Positions 27,594 to 39,547 of a stretch of 64,000 nt of DNA are shown here, piece after piece. The position numbers and the translations under genes were made by a program. This stretch comes from Shewanella sp. NIFS-20-20 (GTDB taxonomy: Bacteria; Pseudomonadota; Gammaproteobacteria; Enterobacterales; Shewanellaceae). The stretch lies in NCBI RefSeq assembly GCF_019209865.1, contig NZ_JAHUTT010000012.1, forward strand, positions 1 through 64,000. Reading direction: 5' to 3'. The notes below the pieces were generated by a model that worked only from the letters and a program-made list of their open reading frames with translations, did no database searches and was not told the DNA's origin. The first letter of the stretch is position 1; every line of letters begins with the position of its first letter.

Positions 27594-29363
27594 ATGAAAA
27601 AAACCGCACTGATCATTGCCATGTCCTTGGGGCTTGTCGCATGCCAAACCCCGTATCCATCTACTTCAGTCGCTGTCGAGCAACAACAAGCTCAGGAACA
27701 ATCTTTTGCCCAGTTTAGTCAAACCTTTATTGACAAGTTATGGCAACAAGCCCCAACGTGGGCATTGTATTCGGGTTATCATCAATATGATGGCAAATTG
27801 GAGGTCCCCAATGCAAAAGGTCGCAACAATGATTTGTTGTTTATTGAGAGCCAACTTGCGCAGTTACAACAGTTTAGCCCTGCAGCATTAACAGGCAACG
27901 AACGTACGGATTATTTGCTGATTGAGAATTTGCTCAAACAATGGCACTGGGAACTGACAGTGTTTAATGCGTGGCAATGGGATCCGTCATCGTATAATGT
28001 GGCTGGCGGTTTTGCTCAAATCATTAATGAGGACTTTGCTCCCATCGAGCAGCGCCTGCAAAGTGTGTTGGAGCGCTTACAGAGTGTGCCAGCTTACTAT
28101 GCCGCGGCCAGAGAAAATATTCAGCAGCCAACCCTAGAACACACTGAACTTGCCATTTTACAAAATCAAGGCGGTTTTTCTGTGTTCTCTGATGAATTGC
28201 TTGCGAAAGTGGAGGGCTCGGAATTAACCGCCACTGAAAAAGCCTTATTTAGAGCCAGATTGCAAACCGCTAAAGAGGCATTGCAACAGCATATTGATTG
28301 GTTAACCGACCTCAAAGCTCAGCTGGTTGCTGAGGGTGCGAAAGATTTTAGAATTGGTGAGGCTTTATACGAGCAAAAATTTGCGTTTGATATTCAATCG
28401 GGCATGACGGCCAAACAGCTATATGATAAAGCGGTGGCCGAAAAAAATATAGTTCAGCAACAAATGCTAAAAATCACCCGGGATTTATGGCCCAAGTACT
28501 TCACTACTCCTATGCCTAGCGACGATAAATTAGCCGTGCGAACCTTGATCGATCACTTATCGGTTCGCCATGTTAAGGCTGAAGATTTTGTCAGTGAAGT
28601 CAGTCGTCAAATCCCTGAGCTTGTTGACTTTGTAAATCAAAAGCAATTAATTACCTTGGACCCTTCCAAGCCATTATTGGTGCGTAAAACCCCTGAATAT
28701 ATGCGTGGCTTCGCTGGGGCTTCAATCAGTGCTCCAGGCCCTTATGATACACAGGGAAATACTTACTACAATGTGACGCCGTTAACTGGTATGGATGCTG
28801 ATTCCGCTGAGAGCTATCTGCGCGAATATAATCACTGGATCCTGCAAATTTTGAATATTCACGAGGCCATCCCTGGGCATTATGCGCAATTGGTGTATTC
28901 GAATCAGTCGCCCTCATTGGTAAAAAGCTTATTTGGTAATGGCGCCATGGTCGAGGGCTGGGCTGTCTATACTGAGCGTATGATGTTGGAAGAGGGTTAC
29001 GGTGATTTTGAGCCAGAATTGTGGCTGATGTATTACAAATGGAATCTGCGGGTTATCTGCAACACCATTCTTGATTACAGCATTCAAGTCTTAAATATGG
29101 AGCAAGAGCAAGGATTAGATCTGTTGATGAATGAAGCCTTTCAACAACGTGCCGAAGCCGAGTCTAAATGGCGGCGGGCAACCTTGAGCCAAGTGCAATT
29201 AACCAGTTATTATGCGGGTTATCGTGAAATATATGATTTTAGAGAAGAAATGAAGGCAAAGCAGGGCGAAGATTTCAAGCTCAACGCGTGGCATGAGACC
29301 TTCCTTAGTTATGGAAGCGCCCCGGTGAAATATATTCGCCAACTGATGATGGCTGAAAAGTAA
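27594..29363 (+). CDS. DUF885 family lipoprotein, putative metallopeptidase
   Basis: The 589-residue protein has a lipoprotein signal peptide with lipobox LVAC (Cys17), so it should be membrane-anchored in the periplasm. The DUF885 signature HEAIPGHYAQL, a zinc-like HExxxGH motif, lies about two thirds along, followed by GAMVEGWAVYTERMMLEE with a likely third metal ligand (Glu). The remainder is largely helical. The family is considered metallopeptidase-like, but substrates are unknown. AAGGA precedes the ATG. Confidence 0.83.
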   Translation: MKKTALIIAMSLGLVACQTPYPSTSVAVEQQQAQEQSFAQFSQTFIDKLWQQAPTWALYSGYHQYDGKLEVPNAKGRNNDLLFIESQLAQLQQFSPAALTGNERTDYLLIENLLKQWHWELTVFNAWQWDPSSYNVAGGFAQIINEDFAPIEQRLQSVLERLQSVPAYYAAARENIQQPTLEHTELAILQNQGGFSVFSDELLAKVEGSELTATEKALFRARLQTAKEALQQHIDWLTDLKAQLVAEGAKDFRIGEALYEQKFAFDIQSGMTAKQLYDKAVAEKNIVQQQMLKITRDLWPKYFTTPMPSDDKLAVRTLIDHLSVRHVKAEDFVSEVSRQIPELVDFVNQKQLITLDPSKPLLVRKTPEYMRGFAGASISAPGPYDTQGNTYYNVTPLTGMDADSAESYLREYNHWILQILNIHEAIPGHYAQLVYSNQSPSLVKSLFGNGAMVEGWAVYTERMMLEEGYGDFEPELWLMYYKWNLRVICNTILDYSIQVLNMEQEQGLDLLMNEAFQQRAEAESKWRRATLSQVQLTSYYAGYREIYDFREEMKAKQGEDFKLNAWHETFLSYGSAPVKYIRQLMMAEK

Positions 29364-29451
29364 TCGGAAATGATTGCATCATCAGTTACCATTCCCGGCA
29401 AATTATCCATTGCTCTATAGATGATTTGCTTTTTTTGTTGAAGGAAAAGTT

Positions 29452-30579
29452 ATGCGTATAAGTGCTAATTTCGATGGCGGTAATATCGACATTATCAAAA
29501 TGGATCAAGTCGATGATATTCAATTGGCGATTCGAAGCGATGAAGGTGGCGAGTTCTATCAATGGTTTAATTTCCGCTTTGAAGGGCAGGTGGGTCATCG
29601 CTACGATCTCAAAATTATCAATGCCGGTCAGTCATCCTATCCTAAAGGTTGGGAAAACTATCAAGCGGTCGCCAGTTACGATCGCCAAACCTGGTTCCGT
29701 ATCCCCACAAGCTACCAAGACGGTGTGCTTCATCTTCAAGTCGATTTGGATTGTGATGCAGTGCAGATAGCGTATTTTGCGCCCTACAGTTATGAGCGTC
29801 ATTTGGATTTACTCAGTGAGGTGCAGTTGCATCCTGATGTGAGTCTTGAGCATTTAGGCCTAACCTTAGATGGGCGTGATATGACTTTAGTCAAGGTGGG
29901 TGATGACGATCCTGACAAGGCCAACATCTGGATTACAGCTCGTCAGCATCCAGGCGAAACCATGGCTGAATGGCTGGTGGAAGGTTTACTGAATCGTCTG
30001 TTGGATCAAGACTGTCCAGTGGCCAAATCATTAAAAGACAAAGCCAATTTTTATATCGTACCCAACATGAATCCCGATGGCAGTGTTCGCGGCCATTTAC
30101 GGACCAATGCCAAGGGCGTCAACCTCAACCGCGAGTGGGCTAACCCGAGTTTGGCCTTAAGCCCAGAAGTATTTTATGTGGTCAATAAAATGAAACAAGT
30201 TGGTGTCGACTTATTTTATGATGTCCATGGTGATGAAGGTCTACCTTATGTGTTTCTTGCTGGGTGTGAAGGTATTCCGGCATGGGATGCGCGTTTGGCA
30301 GAGCTGCAGCAACAGTTCAGCTCAGCCTTGTTATTAGCGAGTCCAGATTTCCAAACTGAGTTTGGCTACGATAAAGATGCACCTGGCCAAGCCAATTTAA
30401 CCATAGGTTCAAATTGGGTAGCGCAAACATTTGCTTGCTTGTCCAATACCCTGGAAATGCCGTTTAAAGACAATGATAACTTAGCGGATCCTTTCGTCGG
30501 TTGGTCACCCGAGCGCAGTGTTCATCTCGGTGAAGCTTCGTTGATTGCCATGTTAGCAGTGGTCGATAAATTACGCTGA
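29452..30579 (+). CDS. M14-family zinc carboxypeptidase, cytosolic carboxypeptidase-like
   Basis: The 375-residue protein has an N-terminal beta-sandwich domain (about 1-120, including FNFRFEGQVGHRYDLKI) followed by an M14 catalytic domain. Zinc ligands are in ARQHPGETMAEW (His, Glu) and YDVHGDEGLP (His); substrate-binding NMNPDGSVRGHLRTN, NLNREW and the catalytic Glu in NTLEMPFKD are also present. There is no signal peptide. This architecture is that of cytosolic carboxypeptidases (AGBL/CCP-like), which in bacteria have unknown substrates. AAGGAAA lies before the ATG. Confidence 0.87.
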   Translation: MRISANFDGGNIDIIKMDQVDDIQLAIRSDEGGEFYQWFNFRFEGQVGHRYDLKIINAGQSSYPKGWENYQAVASYDRQTWFRIPTSYQDGVLHLQVDLDCDAVQIAYFAPYSYERHLDLLSEVQLHPDVSLEHLGLTLDGRDMTLVKVGDDDPDKANIWITARQHPGETMAEWLVEGLLNRLLDQDCPVAKSLKDKANFYIVPNMNPDGSVRGHLRTNAKGVNLNREWANPSLALSPEVFYVVNKMKQVGVDLFYDVHGDEGLPYVFLAGCEGIPAWDARLAELQQQFSSALLLASPDFQTEFGYDKDAPGQANLTIGSNWVAQTFACLSNTLEMPFKDNDNLADPFVGWSPERSVHLGEASLIAMLAVVDKLR

Positions 30580-30592
30580 GTGAGATAAGTAT

Positions 30593-30910
30593 ATGGCGCT
30601 GATTTTATGCCCCAATTGTAATAAACGGGTATCAGACAAAGCACAGCAATGTCCGCATTGCCAAGTGGATCTTCAGTCGGATCTCGGATCACTGTTACGC
30701 ATTCAGCACATTCGTAAGTCACAGCAATTGATGACCCAAAGCTTTATTGCCATGACCTTATTTATTGCGGGTATGGTATTGTGGTTTTGGGGCGGTGAAG
30801 TTGCGACGGGCCTGAGATCTTATGCGGCATTAGCCTGTTTTGTATTCGGCTTTGTCGGTTATCTGATTGTTCGAATTCGGATGGTATTACATAAACGGAA
30901 TAGTGTATGA
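30593..30910 (+). CDS. Zinc-ribbon membrane protein
   Basis: The 105-residue protein has a zinc ribbon at residues 6-23 (CPNCNKRVSDKAQQCPHC), then two membrane helices (about 48-65 and 72-92) and a basic C-terminal end. It begins 13 bases after the carboxypeptidase gene and overlaps the next gene by 4 bases (ATGA), so translation is coupled. The function is not known. Confidence 0.75.
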   Translation: MALILCPNCNKRVSDKAQQCPHCQVDLQSDLGSLLRIQHIRKSQQLMTQSFIAMTLFIAGMVLWFWGGEVATGLRSYAALACFVFGFVGYLIVRIRMVLHKRNSV

Positions 30911-31188
30911 AAAATGTCGAAACCCTGATTGAACAAATGCCCAATGAAGTATACCAACGCTTGTTAACCGCGACTGAGATTGGAAAGTGGGAGGACGGTT
31001 CAGTGCTGACAGAGGCACAACGTGACCACAGTTTACAATTAGTCATGTTATACCAAGCAAAGCATTTGCAATTGAATGACCATCTTACCATTGGTCAGAA
31101 TGGACAACTCAATGAGTTGTCCAAGAGTGAATTAAAAAAGTCCTTCCGTGGAGACAGTATCGCGCAATTTAAAGAAAGCGAGCTGTAA
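30907..31188 (+). CDS. yeaC: DUF1315 family protein (YeaC-like)
   Basis: This 93-residue protein matches YeaC/DUF1315: VETLIEQMPNEVYQRLLTA, GKWEDGSVLTEAQRD and YQAKHL, with a divergent C-terminal tail. It is soluble, and its role is unknown. The start overlaps the stop of the zinc-ribbon gene. Confidence 0.85.
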   Translation: MKNVETLIEQMPNEVYQRLLTATEIGKWEDGSVLTEAQRDHSLQLVMLYQAKHLQLNDHLTIGQNGQLNELSKSELKKSFRGDSIAQFKESEL

Positions 31189-31207
31189 TCCTCAGTGGAT
31201 AACCAAG

Positions 31208-31234
31208 ATAACGTCAGTGATTCGCTGGCGTTAT
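31208..31234. terminator. Possible terminator between convergent yeaC and ansA
   Basis: A 10-bp stem (31208-31217 with 31225-31234, one T-G pair) with a 7-base loop lies between the two convergent genes and covers the ansA stop. No strong T run follows, so this is tentative. Confidence 0.35.
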
Positions 31235-32241
31235 TCGGTTAATTCGCCAACTAGATTCTGCATCATCCGCCGCTTAATTTCAGTCGAGCTTAATTGTAAC
31301 GACAACAGATAATGTAGCTTAGCAAGGGCGGCTTCAATAGTCATATCCGCACCACTGATCACACCCGCACGGGCGAGCGCATTGCCGGTGGCATAGCCGG
31401 ACATATTGACGTGCCCTTGGAAACATTGGGTTAGATTCACCAAGATGATACCCATGGCATCGGCCTGTTTCAGTACACCGAGAAAGGCTTTATCTTCTGG
31501 CGCATTGCCCACGCCAAAGGTCAGCATGATGAGCGCCTTTACCGGTTGCTGCAGCATATTATTGATAATTTCTTTCGGCATGCCAGGGTAGAGTGTCACT
31601 ACACCGATGGGTTGAATATCAATTTGAGCCACATCTAAGGTATTTGATGTCTCTGCGCCTAAGCGTCCAGCTTTCAGCTCAATTTTTATGCCGGCTTCCA
31701 TCAATAATGGGAAGTTAGGTGAAGCAAACGCATCGAATCCATCGGCATGAGCCTTAGTACTGCGGTTGCCACGAAACAATTTATTATTAAAAAATAATGA
31801 CACCTCAGCAATCGGGTAATTGGCAGCGATGTACAATGCATTGAGAAAGTTGGTTTGACCATCCGATCGTAATTGCACTAAGGGAATTTGCGAACCCGTG
31901 ACTATGACGGGCTTTCCGAGCCCCTGTAACATAAACGACAAGGCTGAAGCAGTATAGGCCATGGTGTCAGTCCCATGGAGGATGACGAAGCCATCATATT
32001 GGTCGTAATGATCTTTAATATCATTCGCAATTTGCTGCCAATGACTAGGCGACATGTTCGCCGAATCAATTAGCGGCGCATATTCATTGATAGTAAAGGA
32101 GGGCATTTCCTCATGGAAAAATTCTGGCAAGGTTTGGATATGCTGGGTGAAGAAACCTGAGCGAGGCGCGAAACCATGCTCGGTTTTTTGCATACCGATG
32201 GTGCCCCCGGTATAAGCAACATAGATGGATTTTTTAGGCAT
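31231..32241 (-). CDS. ansA: L-asparaginase I (cytoplasmic)
   Basis: The enzyme hydrolyses asparagine to aspartate and ammonia. The 336-residue protein has both catalytic Thr motifs: YTGGTIGMQ (residues 10-18) and VILHGTDTMAYTASAL, plus the downstream Ser/Asp/Lys region. There is no signal peptide, consistent with the type I cytoplasmic form. It is divergent from the HD-GYP gene and convergent with yeaC. Confidence 0.93.
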   Translation of the reverse strand: MPKKSIYVAYTGGTIGMQKTEHGFAPRSGFFTQHIQTLPEFFHEEMPSFTINEYAPLIDSANMSPSHWQQIANDIKDHYDQYDGFVILHGTDTMAYTASALSFMLQGLGKPVIVTGSQIPLVQLRSDGQTNFLNALYIAANYPIAEVSLFFNNKLFRGNRSTKAHADGFDAFASPNFPLLMEAGIKIELKAGRLGAETSNTLDVAQIDIQPIGVVTLYPGMPKEIINNMLQQPVKALIMLTFGVGNAPEDKAFLGVLKQADAMGIILVNLTQCFQGHVNMSGYATGNALARAGVISGADMTIEAALAKLHYLLSLQLSSTEIKRRMMQNLVGELTE

Positions 32242-32412
32242 AGTTTTTTTATTTAGTGAGGGTGCGTAGATTATACAAAAATATCAGGCGTTAAGGAAAA
32301 CAATCCTCTCGAAGCTTGGTTAAACGACTCGCGTAGTCGATGGCAATGACTATAGTCAATAGTTACTTCAAATGTCGCCTTAGGATATTTCCACTTGGTT
32401 TAGGATGCTGTA

Positions 32413-35304
32413 ATGCTGTCAAAGTTTACTCGGGCTGTGCCTTTTTACCTCCATATTGCCGCGATGTTTGCAGCCTTGTTTATTGTGCTGGGACTTATTG
32501 CCAGTACATTGATTTATAACGCAGTATTGTCAGCCAACATTGCACATCAGACCGAACAGTTTGACCGTGTTAGCGCAAGATTTACCGAACGTTTACGTCA
32601 TGATCTAAGTGCGGCTAAAAGCACCTTATCCATGTTACCTATCATCCCCGGGCTGGACTTAAGTCAATATTGGCAGGGCCAGCAGCTAACGCCAATGTTG
32701 GTCCATTTATTGGAAATGAGTACGAGCTACAGTTCAATCTATATGGGGAATGCGAATGGGGATTTTTATCAAGTGAGCCGGGTCGTGCGGCGGCCAGATA
32801 GACCAATTCCCATTCCAGACTCTGCGGTGTGGGTAGTTAAAGAAACCCATACAATCGATGGCTTGGGAGTGCTCACCTATTTGGATGCGCAGTTATCTCC
32901 TTTGATGTTGCGTCGATTGACTGAGGTGGACTACGATCCGCGGCTACGCCCTTGGTATCAAAAAGCCATGGAGCAAAAAACATTAACCCGCACTAAAGTG
33001 TATCGTTTTTCAACCGGGGGCAATTATGGCGTGAGTTTAACCATGCCATTATTAGATCAACGCCTCGTGATTGGCCTCGATGTCTCGGGCGGAAACGTGG
33101 CTCGGTTTTTTGCAGAACAACGCTTGCCAAAACTAGTTCAAGTTATTATTTATGACCAGTCGAAGCAGTTGTTATTTGCCAGCAAAGATATTGCTAACAT
33201 CAATTATCAACAACCCCTGGCGGCGATAAAGGCTTACCCTCAGCCGGTAATACGCGCGTTTAGCCAGTATTTAGACGGAGTTCATCATATTCGACCCGAT
33301 ATCATCCTTGATGACACGGGCCGTGAATGGCAGTTTCACATCAGCCGTTTGTTGGAATCACCCGATATCTATTTGGCCATGTTGGTGCCATACACATTGG
33401 TAGAAAATGCAGCGAAATCCTCCTTGTCGTCGATGGTGTTACTTTTTGTCGTTAGCCTGCTGGTTATTTTGCCGATGATTTGGCTAGTCTCGCGACGTAT
33501 AACCCAACCTCTGGAGCAATTAACCCGTGACGCCAATCAGATAAAAGCCTTTAAATTCGATGCTCCCGCTACGGACACCGGCAGTATTTCCGAACTCAAC
33601 GAATTGTCCAGTGCCATTGAGGGCATCAAGGGCACCTTAATTAACTTTATTAATGTGGCGCAAGCCTTGAGCCAAGCGCAAGATTTTGAGACGTGCCAGA
33701 AAAGCTTGGTACTTGAATCTGCCAATGCTGTCGGAGCCACGGGCGCGGCCTTAATGCTTAAGCAGCAAGAAGAGTACCATTTAAGTCAATGTTGTTGGCG
33801 AGATCAATTGATTAACCCTGATGATTTCCCGGTAAACTTCACGCTGTTTCCATGGTTTAGCAAGTTGCTGCAAGGAGACCGTGTCCGCGTTAATCTCAGT
33901 GAGACAGAATGGCACAGTTTCTTTGCGCATCTAGAAGCTTGGCCGGGTGAACATGATTTATTGATTGAGCCATTAATTGACTCACAACAACAAGCGGTGG
34001 GGATGTTGTTGATGGTGTTGCCACGGATGAATAAAGATCTCCGTATTCGTCGTCAGCAATTGATTGCAGCCTTAAGTAGCAGCGCCGCGTCTGCGATTGT
34101 GACCCAACAATTACTCCAACAGCAAAAGTTGTTGCTTAACAGTTTTATTGAATTATTGGCAACGGCTATCGATGCCAAAAGCCCTTATACGGGCTCGCAC
34201 TGTCAGCGAGTGCCGGTATTATCAAAAATGTTGACCCATGCGGCAGCCAAGTCAACTGCCGAACCATTTAGTGCTTTTCATCCTAATACTCAAGACTGGG
34301 AAGCCATTCATATTGCGGCCTGGCTACACGATTGTGGCAAGATCACCACCCCTGAATTTGTGATCAACAAAAGTACTAAGCTTGAAACAATATATAACCG
34401 TATTCATGAAATTCGAACGCGAGTTGAAGTCATCAAACGAGACCGCAAAATTGCAGCATTATCCGCTCTACTGACGGATACGCAACTCGCTCAAGCACAG
34501 ACTGTCTATCAGCCCCAATGGCAAGGATTAGATGATGATTTTGCTTTTATTGCGATCATTAATCAGGCGCAACATGCGTTAACGGCTGCCGAGGCGCATC
34601 GATTAGAGCAATTGGCAGAGATCCCGTGGCAACGTACTTTAGATGATCAGTTAGGTTTGAGTGAGTTAGAGAAGTCCCGTAACGGCAGTCAAACGATGTT
34701 GCCTAGCTGGGAAACCTTATTGATGGATCGCGTTGAGCATCAAATAGCGCGCCCTAAATCGCAGAGCTTAGCGGCAGACAATCCATGGCATTTTACCTTA
34801 GCCATCCCCACATTATTGTATCATCGCGGTGAGCGTTATAATTTGATGATCACGCAAGGAACGTTAACCGCTGAAGAACGCTTTAAGATAAACGAGCATA
34901 TCATTCAGACGATTAAGATGCTCGAGTGGCTACCGTTCCCGCAGCATTTACAACAAGTGCCTGAAATCGCTGGTGGCCATCATGAACGAGTGGATGGGCT
35001 AGGCTACCCGAGGGGCTTAAGCAAAGAGCAACTTAGCGTCCCGGCGAGGATCTTAGCCATCGCAGATATTTTTGAGGCACTAACCGCAGCGGATAGGCCC
35101 TATAAACCCGGGAAGACCCTTTCACAAACGCTGGCGTTGATGCAAACGATGGCCAGCTCCGGCCATATTGACCCTGATCTATACAATTTGTTTTTGAGTT
35201 CTGGTGTTTGCCATAAGTTTGCACAAAAATATTTGTCCGAGCAGCAAAAAGATATCGATGATGTCAGTGCTTATATGGTCGAAAATGATGCACCTATGGC
35301 GTAG
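32413..35304 (+). CDS. Membrane sensor with HAMP, GAF-like and extended HD-GYP domains
   Basis: This 963-residue protein probably degrades cyclic di-GMP in response to an outside signal. Order: membrane helix (about 15-37), periplasmic Cache-like sensor (about 40-320), second helix (about 338-357), HAMP (about 358-412), GAF-like region (about 420-575), and a C-terminal HD-GYP domain. The HD motif is HDCGK at about residue 639 and the GYP motif HHERVDGLGYPRGL at about residue 856. The roughly 215 residues between them far exceed the about 60 of classical HD-GYP proteins, but the catalytic motifs are intact. It is a single-gene unit. Confidence 0.88.
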   Translation: MLSKFTRAVPFYLHIAAMFAALFIVLGLIASTLIYNAVLSANIAHQTEQFDRVSARFTERLRHDLSAAKSTLSMLPIIPGLDLSQYWQGQQLTPMLVHLLEMSTSYSSIYMGNANGDFYQVSRVVRRPDRPIPIPDSAVWVVKETHTIDGLGVLTYLDAQLSPLMLRRLTEVDYDPRLRPWYQKAMEQKTLTRTKVYRFSTGGNYGVSLTMPLLDQRLVIGLDVSGGNVARFFAEQRLPKLVQVIIYDQSKQLLFASKDIANINYQQPLAAIKAYPQPVIRAFSQYLDGVHHIRPDIILDDTGREWQFHISRLLESPDIYLAMLVPYTLVENAAKSSLSSMVLLFVVSLLVILPMIWLVSRRITQPLEQLTRDANQIKAFKFDAPATDTGSISELNELSSAIEGIKGTLINFINVAQALSQAQDFETCQKSLVLESANAVGATGAALMLKQQEEYHLSQCCWRDQLINPDDFPVNFTLFPWFSKLLQGDRVRVNLSETEWHSFFAHLEAWPGEHDLLIEPLIDSQQQAVGMLLMVLPRMNKDLRIRRQQLIAALSSSAASAIVTQQLLQQQKLLLNSFIELLATAIDAKSPYTGSHCQRVPVLSKMLTHAAAKSTAEPFSAFHPNTQDWEAIHIAAWLHDCGKITTPEFVINKSTKLETIYNRIHEIRTRVEVIKRDRKIAALSALLTDTQLAQAQTVYQPQWQGLDDDFAFIAIINQAQHALTAAEAHRLEQLAEIPWQRTLDDQLGLSELEKSRNGSQTMLPSWETLLMDRVEHQIARPKSQSLAADNPWHFTLAIPTLLYHRGERYNLMITQGTLTAEERFKINEHIIQTIKMLEWLPFPQHLQQVPEIAGGHHERVDGLGYPRGLSKEQLSVPARILAIADIFEALTAADRPYKPGKTLSQTLALMQTMASSGHIDPDLYNLFLSSGVCHKFAQKYLSEQQKDIDDVSAYMVENDAPMA

Positions 35305-35312
35305 ATTTGGCC

Positions 35313-35345
35313 AAAAAATAACGCCTGCATCAGCAGGCGTTATTT
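35313..35345. terminator. Bidirectional terminator between the HD-GYP gene and sppA
   Basis: A perfect 13-bp stem (35316-35328 with 35333-35345) with loop ATCA. A six-U run follows on the minus strand, making it stronger for sppA than for the HD-GYP gene. Confidence 0.8.
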
Positions 35346-35385
35346 GGGGGAATGAGGCTAAGAGGGACCTCTATCGCCATCTAGG

Positions 35386-37236
35386 TTATTCAATGCGACA
35401 GACTTCGCACAACAAATATTTGCCTTGAGGATCATCAAACTGACTTAATTGTTGTAGCGCTTGATTGATAGGGCCGGTGACCGAAGTAACTAAGCTTGCT
35501 TGTCCTTTGATTGGCGGCAACCAACTTTTAGCGCTACCGAACAGCTCTTGGATCATCAATTGTTCAGTTGATAATGATTGTTCAATCAAGGTGGTATCGT
35601 ACTCAGCTAAATCAGCCAGTTTAGCCGCTTTGGCAATGGCATCTTCCATATCGCCCAGTTCATCCACCAGACCCAGTTTGATAGCTTCGCTACCGGTCCA
35701 AACACGCCCTTGGGCTATGGCATCGACTTGCTCGAGACCCATATCTCGGCCTTCGGCAACTATCGAAAGAAACTCATGATAGCCTTTTTCAATACTGCGC
35801 TGGATAACTGCGGCGACTTGAGGCGATAACGAACGTGTCACTGATAATCCGGCCCAATCATTAGTAGAGACGCCATCAGTATAAATGCCGATACTGGCTA
35901 AAGAGTCCTGGAACGTCGTGATTAGCCCAAAAATACCAATAGAGCCGGTGATGGTAGTGGGAGTCGCATAAATATAATCAGCATCTGCTGAGATCCAATA
36001 TCCCCCCGATGCCGCATAAGTCCCCATACTCACGACCACGGGCTTGCCGGTGGCTTGAAATGATAATAATTCTTGGCGGATCTGTTCAGATGCAAAAGCA
36101 CTCCCGCCGGGGCTGTTGACCCTCAACACCAAGGCTTTAACTTGGTCATCATACTTGGCTTTACGAATTAACTTCGCGGTACTTTCACCACCAATATCAC
36201 CAGGCTGTTGGTTGCCATTCATGATTTGTCCTTCCGCCACGATAATGGCGACGTTTGCTTGGCTAGTAGGTAACTCAAGGGGTTTGACTAAATCGTGGTA
36301 GTCTTCAATGTTGATCTGTTTGAAGGTATGAGTATCGCTGTTAGTCGCTAAGCCGACTTTAGCAATGACTTGCTGGCGGAATTGATCCAATGTCATCAAG
36401 GAATCGACCCAACCTAAGGATAACGCCATTTTAGCGGAATCACCTTCATTGGCATTGAGTTGTTGTAAATACTCATCGGCTGATAAGGCAAGGCGACTCG
36501 CATTGATATTGCGATTGCCGGCCACAATTTCTGAATAAGTTTGCCACAGATTATTGAGTAATGATTGGTTAGCTTCTTTCGCCGCTACCGACATATCATC
36601 ACGAATAAAAGGTTCAATCGCCGATTTATAAGTCCCAACCCGAAACACATGGGTCTGCACTTTGAGTTTATCTAACGCACTGTTATAAAACAGGCGATAC
36701 ATACTAAGGCCTTGGATCTCGACCACCCCTTGAGGGTTGAGTACGATTTCATCGGCGTAACTGGCAAGGAAATATTGTTGCTGGCTAAAATAGTTACCAA
36801 TCACAGACACGGACTTACCTTGCGCTTTGAAACGCTTTACGGCGTCACCTACGGTCTGCAATTGACTCATTCCGGTACGGCTTAAGCCACTGAGATCCAT
36901 GACTAACATGGAAATACGGCCATCGTTAGCCGCAGAATCAATGGCGTAAATGAGGTCGCTTAACAAATACTCATGTTGAGCATTGTCTTGATTTCCCTCT
37001 TGTAAGAGGGCACTTATAGGATCGACATAACGCTTTTGATCCACTATCGAACCATTCAGTTTAAGCACTAATGCAGTATTATTATCAAGTTCCAAAACGT
37101 CATCACCACTGAGTGATGCAAAGATTAAGATCAATACTCCAAAAAAGACTAGGTTCAAGATAATTTTGCGTACTGCATTGAGGGTCAACCATATCCCTCT
37201 AAAAAAACGCCTGATAAATGAAGGTTGTGCAGACAT
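35386..37236 (-). CDS. sppA: Signal peptide peptidase SppA, 67K type
   Basis: SppA (protease IV) degrades cleaved signal peptides at the inner membrane. The 616-residue protein is the long, tandem-domain type, with an N-terminal anchor (about 24-43). The catalytic Lys lies in the N-terminal half (RVGTYKSAIEPF) and the nucleophilic Ser in the C-terminal half (GTYAASGGYWIS), as in E. coli SppA; oxyanion-type NSPGGSAFASE is also visible. GAGGAG precedes the ATG. It is divergent from fadH. Confidence 0.94.
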   Translation of the reverse strand: MSAQPSFIRRFFRGIWLTLNAVRKIILNLVFFGVLILIFASLSGDDVLELDNNTALVLKLNGSIVDQKRYVDPISALLQEGNQDNAQHEYLLSDLIYAIDSAANDGRISMLVMDLSGLSRTGMSQLQTVGDAVKRFKAQGKSVSVIGNYFSQQQYFLASYADEIVLNPQGVVEIQGLSMYRLFYNSALDKLKVQTHVFRVGTYKSAIEPFIRDDMSVAAKEANQSLLNNLWQTYSEIVAGNRNINASRLALSADEYLQQLNANEGDSAKMALSLGWVDSLMTLDQFRQQVIAKVGLATNSDTHTFKQINIEDYHDLVKPLELPTSQANVAIIVAEGQIMNGNQQPGDIGGESTAKLIRKAKYDDQVKALVLRVNSPGGSAFASEQIRQELLSFQATGKPVVVSMGTYAASGGYWISADADYIYATPTTITGSIGIFGLITTFQDSLASIGIYTDGVSTNDWAGLSVTRSLSPQVAAVIQRSIEKGYHEFLSIVAEGRDMGLEQVDAIAQGRVWTGSEAIKLGLVDELGDMEDAIAKAAKLADLAEYDTTLIEQSLSTEQLMIQELFGSAKSWLPPIKGQASLVTSVTGPINQALQQLSQFDDPQGKYLLCEVCRIE

Positions 37237-37398
37237 TTGCCGCTCCTCTGTTAACGAATAGCTTAATGCTAACCGAAAAATAAAGTTTTAGTTAACTTCA
37301 ATTGTAAATAGGTTTATATCAGTTTGTTTACATCAGTTGAGCTTACTACAGACTCAAGGTATGCTAATTTAAATCACATGTTTTAAAAGGATGTTTGA

Positions 37399-39417
<2,019 letters not shown>

Positions 39418-39435
39418 ACTGTGGAAATAATCTGC

Positions 39436-39459
39436 CTAGCCCAGTGAACTCTGGGCTAG
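39436..39459. terminator. Hairpin after fadH
   Basis: CTAGCCCAG (39436-39444), loop TGAACT and CTGGGCTAG (39451-39459) form a 9-bp perfect stem 18 bases after the fadH stop. No T run follows, so it may be a weak terminator or a 3'-end stabiliser. Confidence 0.4.
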
Positions 39460-39547
39460 CAAACCTCGCAAACTCCCCTCAAACTATTGCCTAGGTATGT
39501 TTGTGGTGGTTGTCATGTCATCAGATGTCGATGCACTTTGGTTTAGC

